From contig CBHCZH010000087.1 of NCBI GenBank assembly GCA_965977975.1, forward strand, positions 1 through 14,487: a stretch of DNA of 14,487 bases, in the 5' to 3' direction. The position numbers and the translations under genes are program-made. Under the pieces are notes generated by a model. It was given only the letters and a program-made list of their open reading frames with translations. It did no database searches and was not told where the DNA came from. This stretch comes from Croceibacterium_A sp965977975 (lineage in GTDB: Bacteria > Pseudomonadota > Alphaproteobacteria > Sphingomonadales > Sphingomonadaceae). Positions 7,914-14,487 of this stretch are shown piece by piece; positions within the stretch are counted from its first letter, which is position 1; each line of letters begins with the position of its first letter.

Positions 7914-8765
7914 TCAGGCGAGCTTGTACTGCTCCTGGCCGCCAGGCATGCCGTCCTTGCTGCCGCCTTCGACGCAGACGGCGTCTTCCCGACGAGTAGC
8001 GGAAACGGCGTCGATGAGAGCGGTCTGCTCGGCGGGAGAAAAGCGCCGCCACCCGGCTGGCCCAAGCCGTTCGAGCGGGCGGTAGCGGATCTTGTATTGC
8101 ATGCGCTGCGATCCCTCGACCCAATAGCCGAGGTAGACATAAGGAAGGCCAGCTTCCGCCGCGCGCCGGATATGATCGAGGATGATGTAGTTCCCAAGCC
8201 CCGTCCGCGCCTCATGTTCCGGGTCGTAGAAGCTGTAAATCATCGACAACCCGTCCCCCTGCCGATCCGTCAGGCAGGCGCCGACCAAGCGACCCTGCCC
8301 TCCGTCCGGCGAAGGTTCCCTATATTCGATGACAAAGCTGGAGACGGCCGTATGTTCCACCATGTCGGCGTAATCGATCTCGTCCATCGCGGCCATGCCG
8401 CCGCCCGGATGGCGCCGGCCGAGGTAACGCTGCAACAGGTCGAACTGCTCGGTAGTCGCCCACGGGCGGCACTCGGTAACCACGAGGTCGTCGTTCATGC
8501 GCAAGGCGCGGCGCTGCGCGGTCGAGGCGACGAACTCCTTCGCCACCACACGTACCGAGACGCAGGCCTGGCAATCGAGGCAGCTCGGCCGATAGGCGAC
8601 GGTCTGGCTGCGGCGGAAGCCAATCCGGCCGAGCGCGTCGTTCAGAGCTTCAGCGTGCGGGCCCTTGAGCTCGGTGAAGACCTTGCGCTCGGTGCGGCCG
8701 GCCAGGTACGGGCACGGCGCCGGGCTGGTCACGAAGAAGCGTGGAAACCGTACCGGAGCCGTCAC
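7914..8765 (-). CDS. bpt: Aspartate/glutamate leucyltransferase (arginyltransferase family, Bpt)
   Basis: A 283-residue cytoplasmic aminoacyl-tRNA-protein transferase of the ATE family. Bacterial Bpt transfers leucine from Leu-tRNA to N-terminal Asp or Glu, marking proteins for ClpS/ClpAP degradation. The N-terminal ATE domain shows the conserved Cys18 (PCPYL) and the cysteine cluster of YRPSCLDCQAC (Cys62, Cys65, Cys68). The C-terminal GNAT-like part includes VIEYREP, GDGLSMIYSFYDPEHEARTG and YVYLGYWVEGSQRMQYK, all typical. Known family members are about 235-275 residues; the last 40 or so residues here form a low-complexity tail after the conserved core. The start is GTG at 8765, preceded by GAGAGGA about 12 bases upstream; no in-frame ATG lies close. 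It heads an apparent bpt-tamA-tamB transcription unit. Leucyl versus arginyl specificity cannot be decided by eye; leucyl is usual in proteobacteria. Confidence 0.92.
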   Translation of the reverse strand: MTAPVRFPRFFVTSPAPCPYLAGRTERKVFTELKGPHAEALNDALGRIGFRRSQTVAYRPSCLDCQACVSVRVVAKEFVASTAQRRALRMNDDLVVTECRPWATTEQFDLLQRYLGRRHPGGGMAAMDEIDYADMVEHTAVSSFVIEYREPSPDGGQGRLVGACLTDRQGDGLSMIYSFYDPEHEARTGLGNYIILDHIRRAAEAGLPYVYLGYWVEGSQRMQYKIRYRPLERLGPAGWRRFSPAEQTALIDAVSATRREDAVCVEGGSKDGMPGGQEQYKLA

Positions 8766-8928
8766 GTTGCAGGCGGTCCTCTCACTAGGCGTTTGTACCT
8801 GACAGGCAATGAAACGAGACTAGGTCTCCTCTGTGCCCGTGGGAAACACTATTAACCACAATTTCGGGGGATTGGAGCGACAATTTCCACAATCTGTCCG
8901 GTTGGGAGGCGATCCGCCCCAAATCGGA
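8766..8928. promoter_or_regulatory. Intergenic region upstream of bpt with AT-rich direct repeats
   Basis: This 163-bp gap follows ilvA and probably holds the promoter for the bpt-tamA-tamB unit. It contains an 8-bp direct repeat ACAATTTC at 8858-8865 and 8880-8887 (22-bp period), and CCACAAT at 8856-8862 and 8887-8893 (31-bp period). TTAACCACA (8852-8860) differs by one base from the DnaA box TTATCCACA, and ATTTCCACA (8883-8891) by two. TTAACCAC also resembles a CtrA half-site. A small inverted repeat GAGAC-TAG-GTCTC spans 8816-8828. I could not place convincing -35/-10 boxes. Confidence 0.35.
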
Positions 8929-8930
8929 TC
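8911..8930 (-). terminator. Hairpin at the 3' end of ilvA, weak terminator candidate
   Basis: GATCCG (8911-8916) and CGGATC (8925-8930) form a perfect 6-bp stem with an 8-base loop. It overlaps the stop codon of the threonine ammonia-lyase gene. No T-run follows on the - strand, so this is at best a weak or Rho-assisted 3' end structure. Confidence 0.25.
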
Positions 8931-10164
8931 AGTTGAGCTCGACCTGGCTAACCGAATATCCCCGCGCCCGCAGCGCCTCGACCAGCTTTTCGATCTGCTC
9001 GCGGTCACGAGCTTCGCACTCGATGTCCGTGATCAAGCCCTTGGCCGGCAGGTTGGTGAAAATGCGCTGGTGGTAGATCTCGAGAATGTTGACGCTGTGC
9101 GCGGCGAACTCGCTCATCACCTTATGCAGCGCGCCGGGTCGGTCCTGTAGAGTAATGCGCAGCCGCGCGAGACGCCCCGAGCGGGCGAGGTCGCGCAGCA
9201 GCACGTTGGCGAGCAGGCGGGTGTCGATGTTGCCTCCGCACAGCACCAGCCCGACCTTCTTGCCGACGAAACGCTCGCGATGTGCAAGCACGGCCGCGAG
9301 GCCCGCTGCTCCGGCGCCTTCGACCACGGTCTTCTCGATCTGCAGCAGCAGGGCGACCGCTTCCTCGAGGTCGGCTTCGCCGACAAGCACGATGTCGTCG
9401 ACCACGCGCTCGATCACGTGCGAGGTGAAGACGCCGGGCTCCTTGACCGCAATGCCTTCGGCCAGCGTGTCGCCACCGCACGGCAGGTCTTCGCCTTTGA
9501 ACCTGCCGTATGCCGAGGGGTAGAGCCCGGCCTGGACGCCGATCACCTCGACTGGCGGCACTTGCGCCTTGGCGACCGTGCCCATTCCTGAGATCAGCCC
9601 ACCGCCGCCGATCGGCACCACGATCGTATCGAGCCCGGGCGCATCCTCGAACAGCTCCAGGGCAACGGTACCTTGTCCGGCCGCCACACGGGGATCGTCG
9701 AACGGATGGACGAACGTCAGGCCGAGCTGGCGCTCCATGCTGCGCGCGTACTCGTAAGCCTCGTCATAGGTTTCGCCTTCGAGCACGACCTTGCCGCCGA
9801 CGCTCTCGGTCTGCAGCACTTTCACATGCGGCGTCGTTTTGGGCATGACGATCGTAACCGGCACACCCAGCCGAGTGCCGTGATAGGACAGCCCCTGCGC
9901 GTGATTGCCGGCCGAGGCAGCGATCACGCCACGGCTCCGCTGCTCGTCGGTGAGAAGCAGCAACGCGTTCAGCGCTCCACGCTCCTTATAGGCGGCGGTG
10001 AACTGCTGGTTCTCGAATTTGAGCCAAATTTCGGCACCGGTGATCTGCGATAGGGTCTTGCTGTAGAGCGTCGGCGTGCGCACCACCGCGCCCGCGATCC
10101 GCGTAGCCGCGGCGTGCACGTCTTCCACGGCTAGCATGGCTTCGAGGATTCCCGTCCCGGTCAT
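8929..10164 (-). CDS. ilvA: Threonine ammonia-lyase with C-terminal ACT domain
   Basis: A 411-residue PLP enzyme that deaminates L-threonine to 2-oxobutanoate, feeding isoleucine synthesis or threonine breakdown in the cytoplasm. The fold-type II core is clear: the PLP Lys60 in AAYKERGALNA, the substrate loop SAGNHAQG (84-91), the phosphate-binding glycine loop VPIGGGGLISG (183-193), and CGGNID beginning at Cys309. The C-terminal segment from about 335 (RITLQDRPGALHKVMSEFAA) is a single ACT domain of the TdcB/alphaproteobacterial IlvA type, not the double ACT-like module of the long E. coli IlvA. This suggests allosteric control by an amino acid, inferred from the domain. The chosen start, ATG at 10164, has a weak ribosome-binding site; the ATG at 10137 is a possible shorter start. 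The frame's longer N-terminus from 10275 is Pro/Arg-rich and runs over the neighbouring divergent gene, so I reject it. The symbol ilvA rather than tdcB is by convention. Confidence 0.94.
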   Translation of the reverse strand: MTGTGILEAMLAVEDVHAAATRIAGAVVRTPTLYSKTLSQITGAEIWLKFENQQFTAAYKERGALNALLLLTDEQRSRGVIAASAGNHAQGLSYHGTRLGVPVTIVMPKTTPHVKVLQTESVGGKVVLEGETYDEAYEYARSMERQLGLTFVHPFDDPRVAAGQGTVALELFEDAPGLDTIVVPIGGGGLISGMGTVAKAQVPPVEVIGVQAGLYPSAYGRFKGEDLPCGGDTLAEGIAVKEPGVFTSHVIERVVDDIVLVGEADLEEAVALLLQIEKTVVEGAGAAGLAAVLAHRERFVGKKVGLVLCGGNIDTRLLANVLLRDLARSGRLARLRITLQDRPGALHKVMSEFAAHSVNILEIYHQRIFTNLPAKGLITDIECEARDREQIEKLVEALRARGYSVSQVELN

Positions 10165-10255
10165 AGGCGGCGGGCCGTAACTGAAAATCGCCGCGAGGGA
10201 AACGGGGCCACGGCAACGATTGCTTTGCCGAGGCGAAGGCGGCAGGTGGGCCGGC
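10165..10255. promoter_or_regulatory. Divergent intergenic region with inverted repeat
   Basis: These 91 bases separate the divergent ilvA and hydroxyacid dehydrogenase genes and should contain both promoters. I see no convincing sigma-70 boxes. A perfect 6-bp inverted repeat, CGGCAA (10211-10216) and TTGCCG (10225-10230), has an 8-base spacer. It lies 26 bases before the ATG at 10256 and could be an operator or a leader hairpin. AGGTGGG just upstream of that ATG is a good ribosome-binding site. Confidence 0.4.
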
Positions 10256-11155
10256 ATGACTGAAGCCAAGCACATCGCTTTCCTGGGCCTCGGCGTGATG
10301 GGCGCGCCGATGGCCGGCCATCTCGCCCGCGCCGGGCACCGAGTAACCGTCTATAACCGCACCGCGGCCCGGGCTGAGGAATGGGTGTCGCGCCATGCGG
10401 TCGAAGGGCTGCAGGTCGCAAGCGCGCCGACCCCGTTCGAGGCGGCGCAAGGACAGGACATGGTGCTGACCTGCGTAGGGAATGACGATGACCTGCGCCA
10501 AGTCGTGCTTGGCGACACTGGCGCGCTGGCCGCGATGATGCCGGGCGCGCTGTTCGTCGACCACACTACCGTCTCGCCAGGGATCGCGCGGCACATCGCT
10601 GAAGCAGCCGGACGGCGCGGGGTGCTGGCGCTCGACGCACCGGTCTCGGGTGGACAGGTCGGCGCCGAGAACGGCAAGCTCGCGATCATGTGTGGCGGGT
10701 CGGTTCAGGCGATGGACAGCGCTCGACCAGTCATCGCAGCCTATGCCGCGCGTATCGTCCATATCGGTGAGTCCGGATCCGGTCAGGCAGCCAAATCCGT
10801 CAATCAGATTTGCATCGCCGGCACCCTCGCCGGCTTGTCCGAGGGCATCCGCTTCGCCCAGACTGCGGGCCTCGACCTGGCTCGCGTGTTCGAGGCGATC
10901 TCGGGCGGTGCCGCGCAAAGCTGGCAGATGGACAACCGTTGGAGCACCATGACCCAAGGCCAATTCGACTTCGGCTTCGCGATCGATTGGATGAGGAAAG
11001 ACCTCGCTATCGCGCTCGCCGAAGCCCAGGCCGGCGGCCTCGAGCTGCCCGTTACCGCGCAGGTCGACCGCTTCTATGCCGAGGTTCAAGCCAACGGCGG
11101 CGGCCGACAGGACACCAGTGCGCTGATCCGCCACTTGCCGGAGGTGGCGGCGTGA
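10256..11155 (+). CDS. 3-hydroxyisobutyrate dehydrogenase family NAD(P)-dependent oxidoreductase
   Basis: A 299-residue cytoplasmic beta-hydroxyacid dehydrogenase, full length for the family. The N-terminal Rossmann fold carries GLGVMGAPMAGHLARAGH (residues 11-28). The substrate-binding segment DAPVSGGQVGAENGKLAIM starts at Asp127. The catalytic Lys180 lies in GQAAKSVNQ, the usual GxxxKxxxN pattern, and KDLAIALAEA near the C-terminus is also conserved. Family members oxidise 3-hydroxyisobutyrate (valine catabolism), tartronate semialdehyde and related acids; the substrate here cannot be fixed. No other valine-degradation gene is visible, so I give no mmsB symbol. The start is ATG at 10256 with AGGTGGG upstream, not the TTG at 10220 in the same frame. 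The TGA overlaps the GTG of the amidohydrolase, implying translational coupling. Confidence 0.92.
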   Translation: MTEAKHIAFLGLGVMGAPMAGHLARAGHRVTVYNRTAARAEEWVSRHAVEGLQVASAPTPFEAAQGQDMVLTCVGNDDDLRQVVLGDTGALAAMMPGALFVDHTTVSPGIARHIAEAAGRRGVLALDAPVSGGQVGAENGKLAIMCGGSVQAMDSARPVIAAYAARIVHIGESGSGQAAKSVNQICIAGTLAGLSEGIRFAQTAGLDLARVFEAISGGAAQSWQMDNRWSTMTQGQFDFGFAIDWMRKDLAIALAEAQAGGLELPVTAQVDRFYAEVQANGGGRQDTSALIRHLPEVAA

Positions 11156-12864
11156 CGGCGTTCGAAATCTTCCCGGGCACGGGGAGGATTTTGGCGGCCG
11201 CGCTCTTCGTCGCCCTTCCCACCCCAGCTCTTGCTGACACGCTGATCGACAACATCAACGGCATCTCGCTCGACCGCAACGGCACTGTCACCCGTTTCGG
11301 CGCCATGGTGATCGACGAGCAGGGCAAAATCGCCCAGATCGTCGAGCCCGGTGAACGGGCGCCGCGCGCCGACTATCGCGAGAATGGCCGGGGTCGCACG
11401 GTTATCCCGGGACTGATCGACGCGCATGCACATGTCATGGGTCTCGGCCTCAGCCTGCTCACCGTTGATCTGTCGGATACCCGCAACCTCGCCGAAGCGC
11501 AGGCGAAGATCGCCGAATACGCAGCCGCCAATCCCGAACGGCCGTGGATCGTCGGGCGCGGCTGGAACCAGGAAATCTGGGGCCTCGGTCGTTTCCCGAC
11601 CGCGACCGAGCTCGACGCCGCAGTCGCCGACCGCCCGGTCTGGCTCGAGCGCGTCGACGGCCATGCCGGCTGGGCGAACACTGCGGCGCTGACCGTCGCC
11701 GGAGTGACCGCCGCCACTGCCGACCCGGCTGGTGGGCGAATCGAGCGGCTTCCAGGCGGCCGGCAACCTTCGGGCGTGTTCGTCGATGCGGCGATGGCTT
11801 TGATAAGCTCCAAGGTTCCCCCGCCGCGCGCCACCGACCGTGACGTCGCGCTGCACGAGGCGCAGGAATTGCTGGTCCGCAACGGCGTTACCGCGGTCGC
11901 GGACATGGGGACCAGCATCGAGGACTGGATGACTTACCGCCGCGCCGGCGACGGCGGACGCCTGCGCATCCGTATCATGTCCTACGCCGCAAGCGTGCCC
12001 GAGATGCTGCTGATCGGCGGCACCGGTCCGACCCAGTGGCTCTACGACGACCGGCTGCGATTGAACGGCATCAAACTCTATCTCGACGGCGCACTCGGCT
12101 CACGCGGGGCGGCGCTGAAGGCGTCCTATGCCGATGCTCCGGGCAATACCGGCCTGTGGCTCACCAACGGCACCCAGCTGCGCAACAACATGAGCCGCGC
12201 CGCCATGGAAGGCTATCAAGTCGCGATTCACGCGATCGGCGACGCCGCCAATGCCGAAGCTTTGAACGCGATCGACGAGCTGTCCGACGATTACTCCGGC
12301 GACCGGCGCTGGCGGATCGAGCACGCGCAAGTCGTCGATCCGGCCGATATTCCCCGTTTCGGACAGCACGGAGTGATCGCGTCGATGCAGCCGGTTCACC
12401 AGACCTCCGACCGGCTCATGGCCGAGGCGCGGCTCGGGCCGGACAGGCTCGCCGGCGCCTATGCCTGGCGCTCGATAAGGGATGCCGGGGGACCGCTTGC
12501 GTTCGGCTCCGATACACCGGTGGAGGCGCCCGATCCGTTCGCCGGCCTGGCGGTCGCGGTGAGCCGCGAGGACGCGTCCGGCCAGCCGGAAGGCGGCTGG
12601 CAGCCGCAGCAGAAGGTGACGATCGAGGAGGCGCTTGCGGCTTACACCGCGGGAGCGGCCTTTGCCGGTTTTGCCGAAGGCCGCTTCGGCCGGCTGGTGC
12701 CCGGAGAACGCGCGGATTTCCTGGTACTCGACGCCGATCCGTTCGAAGCCGATCCTCAGGACCTGCGCCGCATTCGCGTGCTCGAAACCTGGATAGGCGG
12801 ACAAAAAGTCCACGACGCCAGTCCCGATGCCGGACGCCGCGCACCGGACGCACCGGGTCGATAG
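11152..12864 (+). CDS. Exported amidohydrolase, YtcJ-like (amidohydrolase family 3)
   Basis: A 570-residue metal-dependent hydrolase with a Sec-type signal peptide (core RILAAALFVALPTPALA, cleavage after Ala28), so probably periplasmic. Active-site landmarks of the family are all present: HxH at His92/His94 (GLIDAHAHV), DGHAGWANTAAL, Lys308 in IKLYLDGALGSRGAALKA, His360 in IHAIGDAAN, His391 in RIEHAQ and Asp454 in FGSDTP. The C-terminus returns to the small beta domain (GERADFLVLDADPF). Relatives hydrolyse N-substituted formamides and other amides, but many have no known substrate, and none can be named here. The start is GTG at 11152, overlapping the upstream TGA, with a strong GGAGGTGG about 6 bases ahead. 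It is probably co-expressed with the upstream dehydrogenase. It is convergent with tatC. Confidence 0.92.
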   Translation: MTAFEIFPGTGRILAAALFVALPTPALADTLIDNINGISLDRNGTVTRFGAMVIDEQGKIAQIVEPGERAPRADYRENGRGRTVIPGLIDAHAHVMGLGLSLLTVDLSDTRNLAEAQAKIAEYAAANPERPWIVGRGWNQEIWGLGRFPTATELDAAVADRPVWLERVDGHAGWANTAALTVAGVTAATADPAGGRIERLPGGRQPSGVFVDAAMALISSKVPPPRATDRDVALHEAQELLVRNGVTAVADMGTSIEDWMTYRRAGDGGRLRIRIMSYAASVPEMLLIGGTGPTQWLYDDRLRLNGIKLYLDGALGSRGAALKASYADAPGNTGLWLTNGTQLRNNMSRAAMEGYQVAIHAIGDAANAEALNAIDELSDDYSGDRRWRIEHAQVVDPADIPRFGQHGVIASMQPVHQTSDRLMAEARLGPDRLAGAYAWRSIRDAGGPLAFGSDTPVEAPDPFAGLAVAVSREDASGQPEGGWQPQQKVTIEEALAAYTAGAAFAGFAEGRFGRLVPGERADFLVLDADPFEADPQDLRRIRVLETWIGGQKVHDASPDAGRRAPDAPGR

Positions 12865-12904
12865 CGGGAAAACGAGCCTATAACATGATCGGCATTACCT
12901 GAAT

Positions 12905-13013
12905 CTCCCCTCCCCGGTGGGGAGGGGTTGGGGGTGGGGGAGCGAGGCCGCAAGGCCTCGCGGCAGCGCTGGCGCCGTACACCCCACCCAACGTCCCCCT
13001 CAAGGGCGAGGAG
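12905..13013. repeat. 109-bp composite palindromic element with inverted terminal units
   Basis: This element lies between the convergent amidohydrolase and tatC genes. The left unit has a perfect 9-bp stem, CCCCTCCCC (12907-12915) with GGGGAGGGG (12919-12927), and continues as TTGGGGGTGGGG. The right unit (about 12982-13013, CCCCACCCAACGTCCCCCTC onward) is an imperfect reverse complement of the left unit. A central perfect 8-bp stem, GCGAGGCC (12942-12949) with GGCCTCGC (12954-12961), closes a GCAA tetraloop. The layout resembles REP/BIME or MITE-like bacterial elements. It may end transcription from both sides. No transposase is present. Confidence 0.7.
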
Positions 13014-13044
13014 CAGATTGTGCTCAATCAAAGGCGATCACGGT

Positions 13045-13899
13045 CTAGTTTGACTGGGTCGGAGCGTCGGTCGTTTCGGCGGGAGCGTCGGATGTGACCG
13101 AGGATGAAGGCGCGGCGCTCTCCTCCTCCGTCTCGCCCTCGTCGTCTTTCCCCGTCCGGTGCATCAGCAGCAGCGAACCTTCGAACAGGATCCATAGCGG
13201 GATCGCCAGGATCAATTGCGAGACCACGTCGGGCGGAGTGACCACCGCGGCGATGACGAAGATGCAGACGATCACATAGCGGCGTGAGCGCGCGAACTGC
13301 TCGCGCGTGATGATCCCGGCGCGGTTGAGCAGCAGCAGCAGCACCGGCAGCAGGAAGCTCGCCCCGAAGGCGAGGATGAAGTGCATGACCAGGTCGAGGT
13401 AGGGGCCAATCGCCGGCAGAGCTTCCTGAGTCAGCCCGGCGGTCTCGCCCTGGAAGCCGAGGAACCACTCGAATGCAGTCGGCATGACCACGAAGTAGGC
13501 GAGCGAAGCCCCCATCGCGAACAGCACCGGAGTGGCTAGCAAGAACGGCAGGAAAGCCTTCTTCTCGCGCGCGTAGAGTCCCGGCGCGACGAAAGCCCAC
13601 AACTGGTTGGCAATCAGCGGGAAGCTGACCATGAACGCCGCGAACAGCGCCACCTTGATCTCCACGAAGAACGCTTCGTAGAGCATGGTGTAGATCAGCC
13701 GGCCTTCGCCTTCCGGGAAGGCGGCGGCGAGCGGGCGCACCAGCAGAGCGAAGATGTCCTCGGCGAAGTAGAGGCAGACCGCGAAAGACAGCCCAAGCAC
13801 GACGACGCAGCGCAGCAACCGGGTGCGTAGCTCGATCAGGTGATCGAGCAGCGGCGCCTGGGTCTCGTCGATGTCCCTGATCTTGAGCGGCATGTTCAT
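13045..13899 (-). CDS. tatC: TatC, twin-arginine translocase subunit
   Basis: A 284-residue polytopic inner-membrane protein that recognises twin-arginine signal peptides and, with TatA and TatB, exports folded proteins. The cytoplasmic N-terminus has the conserved HLIELRTRLLR (His20, Glu23, Arg25). Six hydrophobic segments are visible, along with the FPLIANQLWAFVAPGLYAREKK loop, whose Glu contributes to signal-peptide binding, and FILAFGASFLLPVLLLLL. The last 40 or so residues form an acidic, Ser/Thr-rich cytoplasmic tail outside the conserved fold. The ATG at 13899 overlaps the tatB stop by four bases (ATGA), indicating translational coupling. A second Met two codons later is an alternative start. 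The order tatA-tatB-tatC is standard. Confidence 0.97.
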   Translation of the reverse strand: MNMPLKIRDIDETQAPLLDHLIELRTRLLRCVVVLGLSFAVCLYFAEDIFALLVRPLAAAFPEGEGRLIYTMLYEAFFVEIKVALFAAFMVSFPLIANQLWAFVAPGLYAREKKAFLPFLLATPVLFAMGASLAYFVVMPTAFEWFLGFQGETAGLTQEALPAIGPYLDLVMHFILAFGASFLLPVLLLLLNRAGIITREQFARSRRYVIVCIFVIAAVVTPPDVVSQLILAIPLWILFEGSLLLMHRTGKDDEGETEEESAAPSSSVTSDAPAETTDAPTQSN

Positions 13900-14294
13900 T
13901 CCGGCTTTGTCGTGCCGTCGCTGGGCATCTGGCTGTACTCATCGGGATTATCGACGGTGATCGCCCGCGATTCAGCAGTGGGTGGCGGAGGCGCGGCCTC
14001 GCTATCGACCGGCGCGGCCGGATAGGCGCCGGTCTGCTCGGTTCCCGGCGGGCCGCCCTCCGGATGCTCGCGCATGATCTTCTCGTTCTGCTCGCGCCAT
14101 TTCTTCTCCATCTCTTCCATCTCGGCCTCGCGGATCATCGCATCGAGGCCGGCGCGGAAATGGCCGGAGACCTTGCGGACCTTGCCGATCCACTTGCCCG
14201 CGGTGCGCAGCGCCAACGGCAGGTCCTTGGGGCCGATGACGATCACCGCCACGATGACGATGAGCAGCAGCTCGGTGGGACCGATATCGAACAT
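13896..14294 (-). CDS. tatB: TatB, Sec-independent translocase subunit
   Basis: A 132-residue single-span inner-membrane protein that forms the substrate-receiving TatBC complex. The N-terminus MFDIGPTELLLIVIVAVIVI is diagnostic: a polar Glu8 at the start of the transmembrane helix, as in E. coli TatB. The hinge GPKDLP and an amphipathic helix (LALRTAGKWIGKVRKVSGHF) follow. A charged helix rich in Glu and Lys follows (EAEMEEMEKKWREQNEKIM), then a Pro/Ala-rich disordered tail. FDIG and Glu8 distinguish it from TatA. It starts 30 bases after the tatA stop; that spacer contains GGGGCCCC and an AGGG ribosome-binding site about 9 bases before the ATG. It ends overlapping tatC. Confidence 0.96.
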   Translation of the reverse strand: MFDIGPTELLLIVIVAVIVIGPKDLPLALRTAGKWIGKVRKVSGHFRAGLDAMIREAEMEEMEKKWREQNEKIMREHPEGGPPGTEQTGAYPAAPVDSEAAPPPPTAESRAITVDNPDEYSQMPSDGTTKPE

Positions 14295-14324
14295 GGTGGT
14301 GCCCTGGGGCCCCTGTCTGGACTG

Positions 14325-14487
14325 TTAGCCGGCGGCCGAGTCGCTCGCCGGTTGCGGATTGGCGGTTTCGGCGACCGGCCGGGCCTCCTCGAGGCGCTGA
14401 CCGGGCTTGTCTTCCTCGGTCAGGCCCTGGCGGAAGCTTTTCACGCCCTTGCCGAAATCGCCCATCATGTCGCTGATCCGGCCGCGG
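14325..14487 (-). CDS. tatA: TatA, Sec-independent translocase subunit (C-terminal part)
   Basis: Only the last 53 codons and the TAA (14327-14325) are in the window; the start and transmembrane helix lie beyond the right edge. The visible residues begin RGRISDMMGDFGKGVKSFRQ, the conserved amphipathic helix of TatA (the F-G-K-G-x-K/R-x-F core). A short acidic, Ala/Pro-rich tail follows, ending in SDSAAG. TatA oligomers form or remodel the translocation pathway. Position directly upstream of tatB and tatC in the same direction supports the call. It is too short to appear as a separate long open frame but is real. Confidence 0.94.
   Translation of the reverse strand, partial: RGRISDMMGDFGKGVKSFRQGLTEEDKPGQRLEEARPVAETANPQPASDSAAG

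Noticed and set aside
7886..8215. Upstream extension of tamA to the Met at 8215, which would give an 824-residue protein.
   Set aside because: The extension lies inside bpt in a different frame, has no conserved content, and would bury a clear signal peptide more than 100 residues into the protein.
7656..8855. 399-codon open frame on the + strand across the tamA 5' end and bpt.
   Set aside because: It is antisense to two conserved genes and crosses their boundary; the translation shows no domain.
9986..11134. 382-codon open frame on the - strand opposite the hydroxyacid dehydrogenase.
   Set aside because: It is a shadow of the dehydrogenase and of the ilvA 5' end. The sense-strand products carry full catalytic motifs; this one carries none.
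12942..12961. Considered a tRNA fragment or attachment site because of the strong hairpin.
   Set aside because: There is no cloverleaf, no T-loop sequence and no integrase nearby. The hairpin is better explained as the centre of the composite repeat.

Overview
The window is high-GC DNA with dense, tightly packed genes. It fits an alphaproteobacterium of the order Sphingomonadales (Erythrobacter/Sphingomonas type). This is inferred from the protein sequences, the tatABC arrangement, and GC-rich 'CCTCCC-GCTT-GGGAGG' type intergenic palindromes that I associate with this group. No species can be named from the sequence alone. Nothing here looks like a phage, plasmid, transposase, CRISPR array or defence island.

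Layout. (1) 1-1502, + strand: the 3' part of a gene for a Gly/Asn/Arg-repeat protein with three copies of a Tyr/Asp-rich motif. A fasciclin-domain lipoprotein gene follows, overlapping by a GTGA junction. (2) 1536-8765, - strand: bpt (N-end-rule leucyl/arginyl transferase), tamA (Omp85-family barrel) and tamB (giant AsmA-like inner-membrane protein), apparently one transcription unit. tamA and tamB share one base (TGATG). (3) 8929-10164, - strand: threonine ammonia-lyase with a C-terminal ACT domain. (4) 10256-12864, + strand: a 3-hydroxyisobutyrate-dehydrogenase-family enzyme overlapping by GTGA with an exported amidohydrolase of the YtcJ-like family. (5) 13045-14487, - strand: tatC, tatB and the 3' end of tatA.

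Most of the window concerns the cell envelope. TamA/TamB take part in outer-membrane assembly and probably phospholipid transport. TatABC exports folded proteins. The fasciclin lipoprotein and the amidohydrolase are predicted to be exported. The other genes are metabolic (threonine deamination, beta-hydroxyacid oxidation) or act in protein turnover (bpt).

The gene content is ordinary and I do not see a new multi-gene system. The points that merit a second look are structural. A 109-bp composite palindromic element lies between convergent genes at 12905-13013. A related palindrome overlaps the ribosome-binding site and the apparent TTG start of tamA. The unassigned protein at the left edge carries a threefold motif. 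Two DnaA-box-like 9-mers lie in the gap upstream of bpt. Four of the nine genes whose 5' ends are visible appear to start with GTG or TTG.
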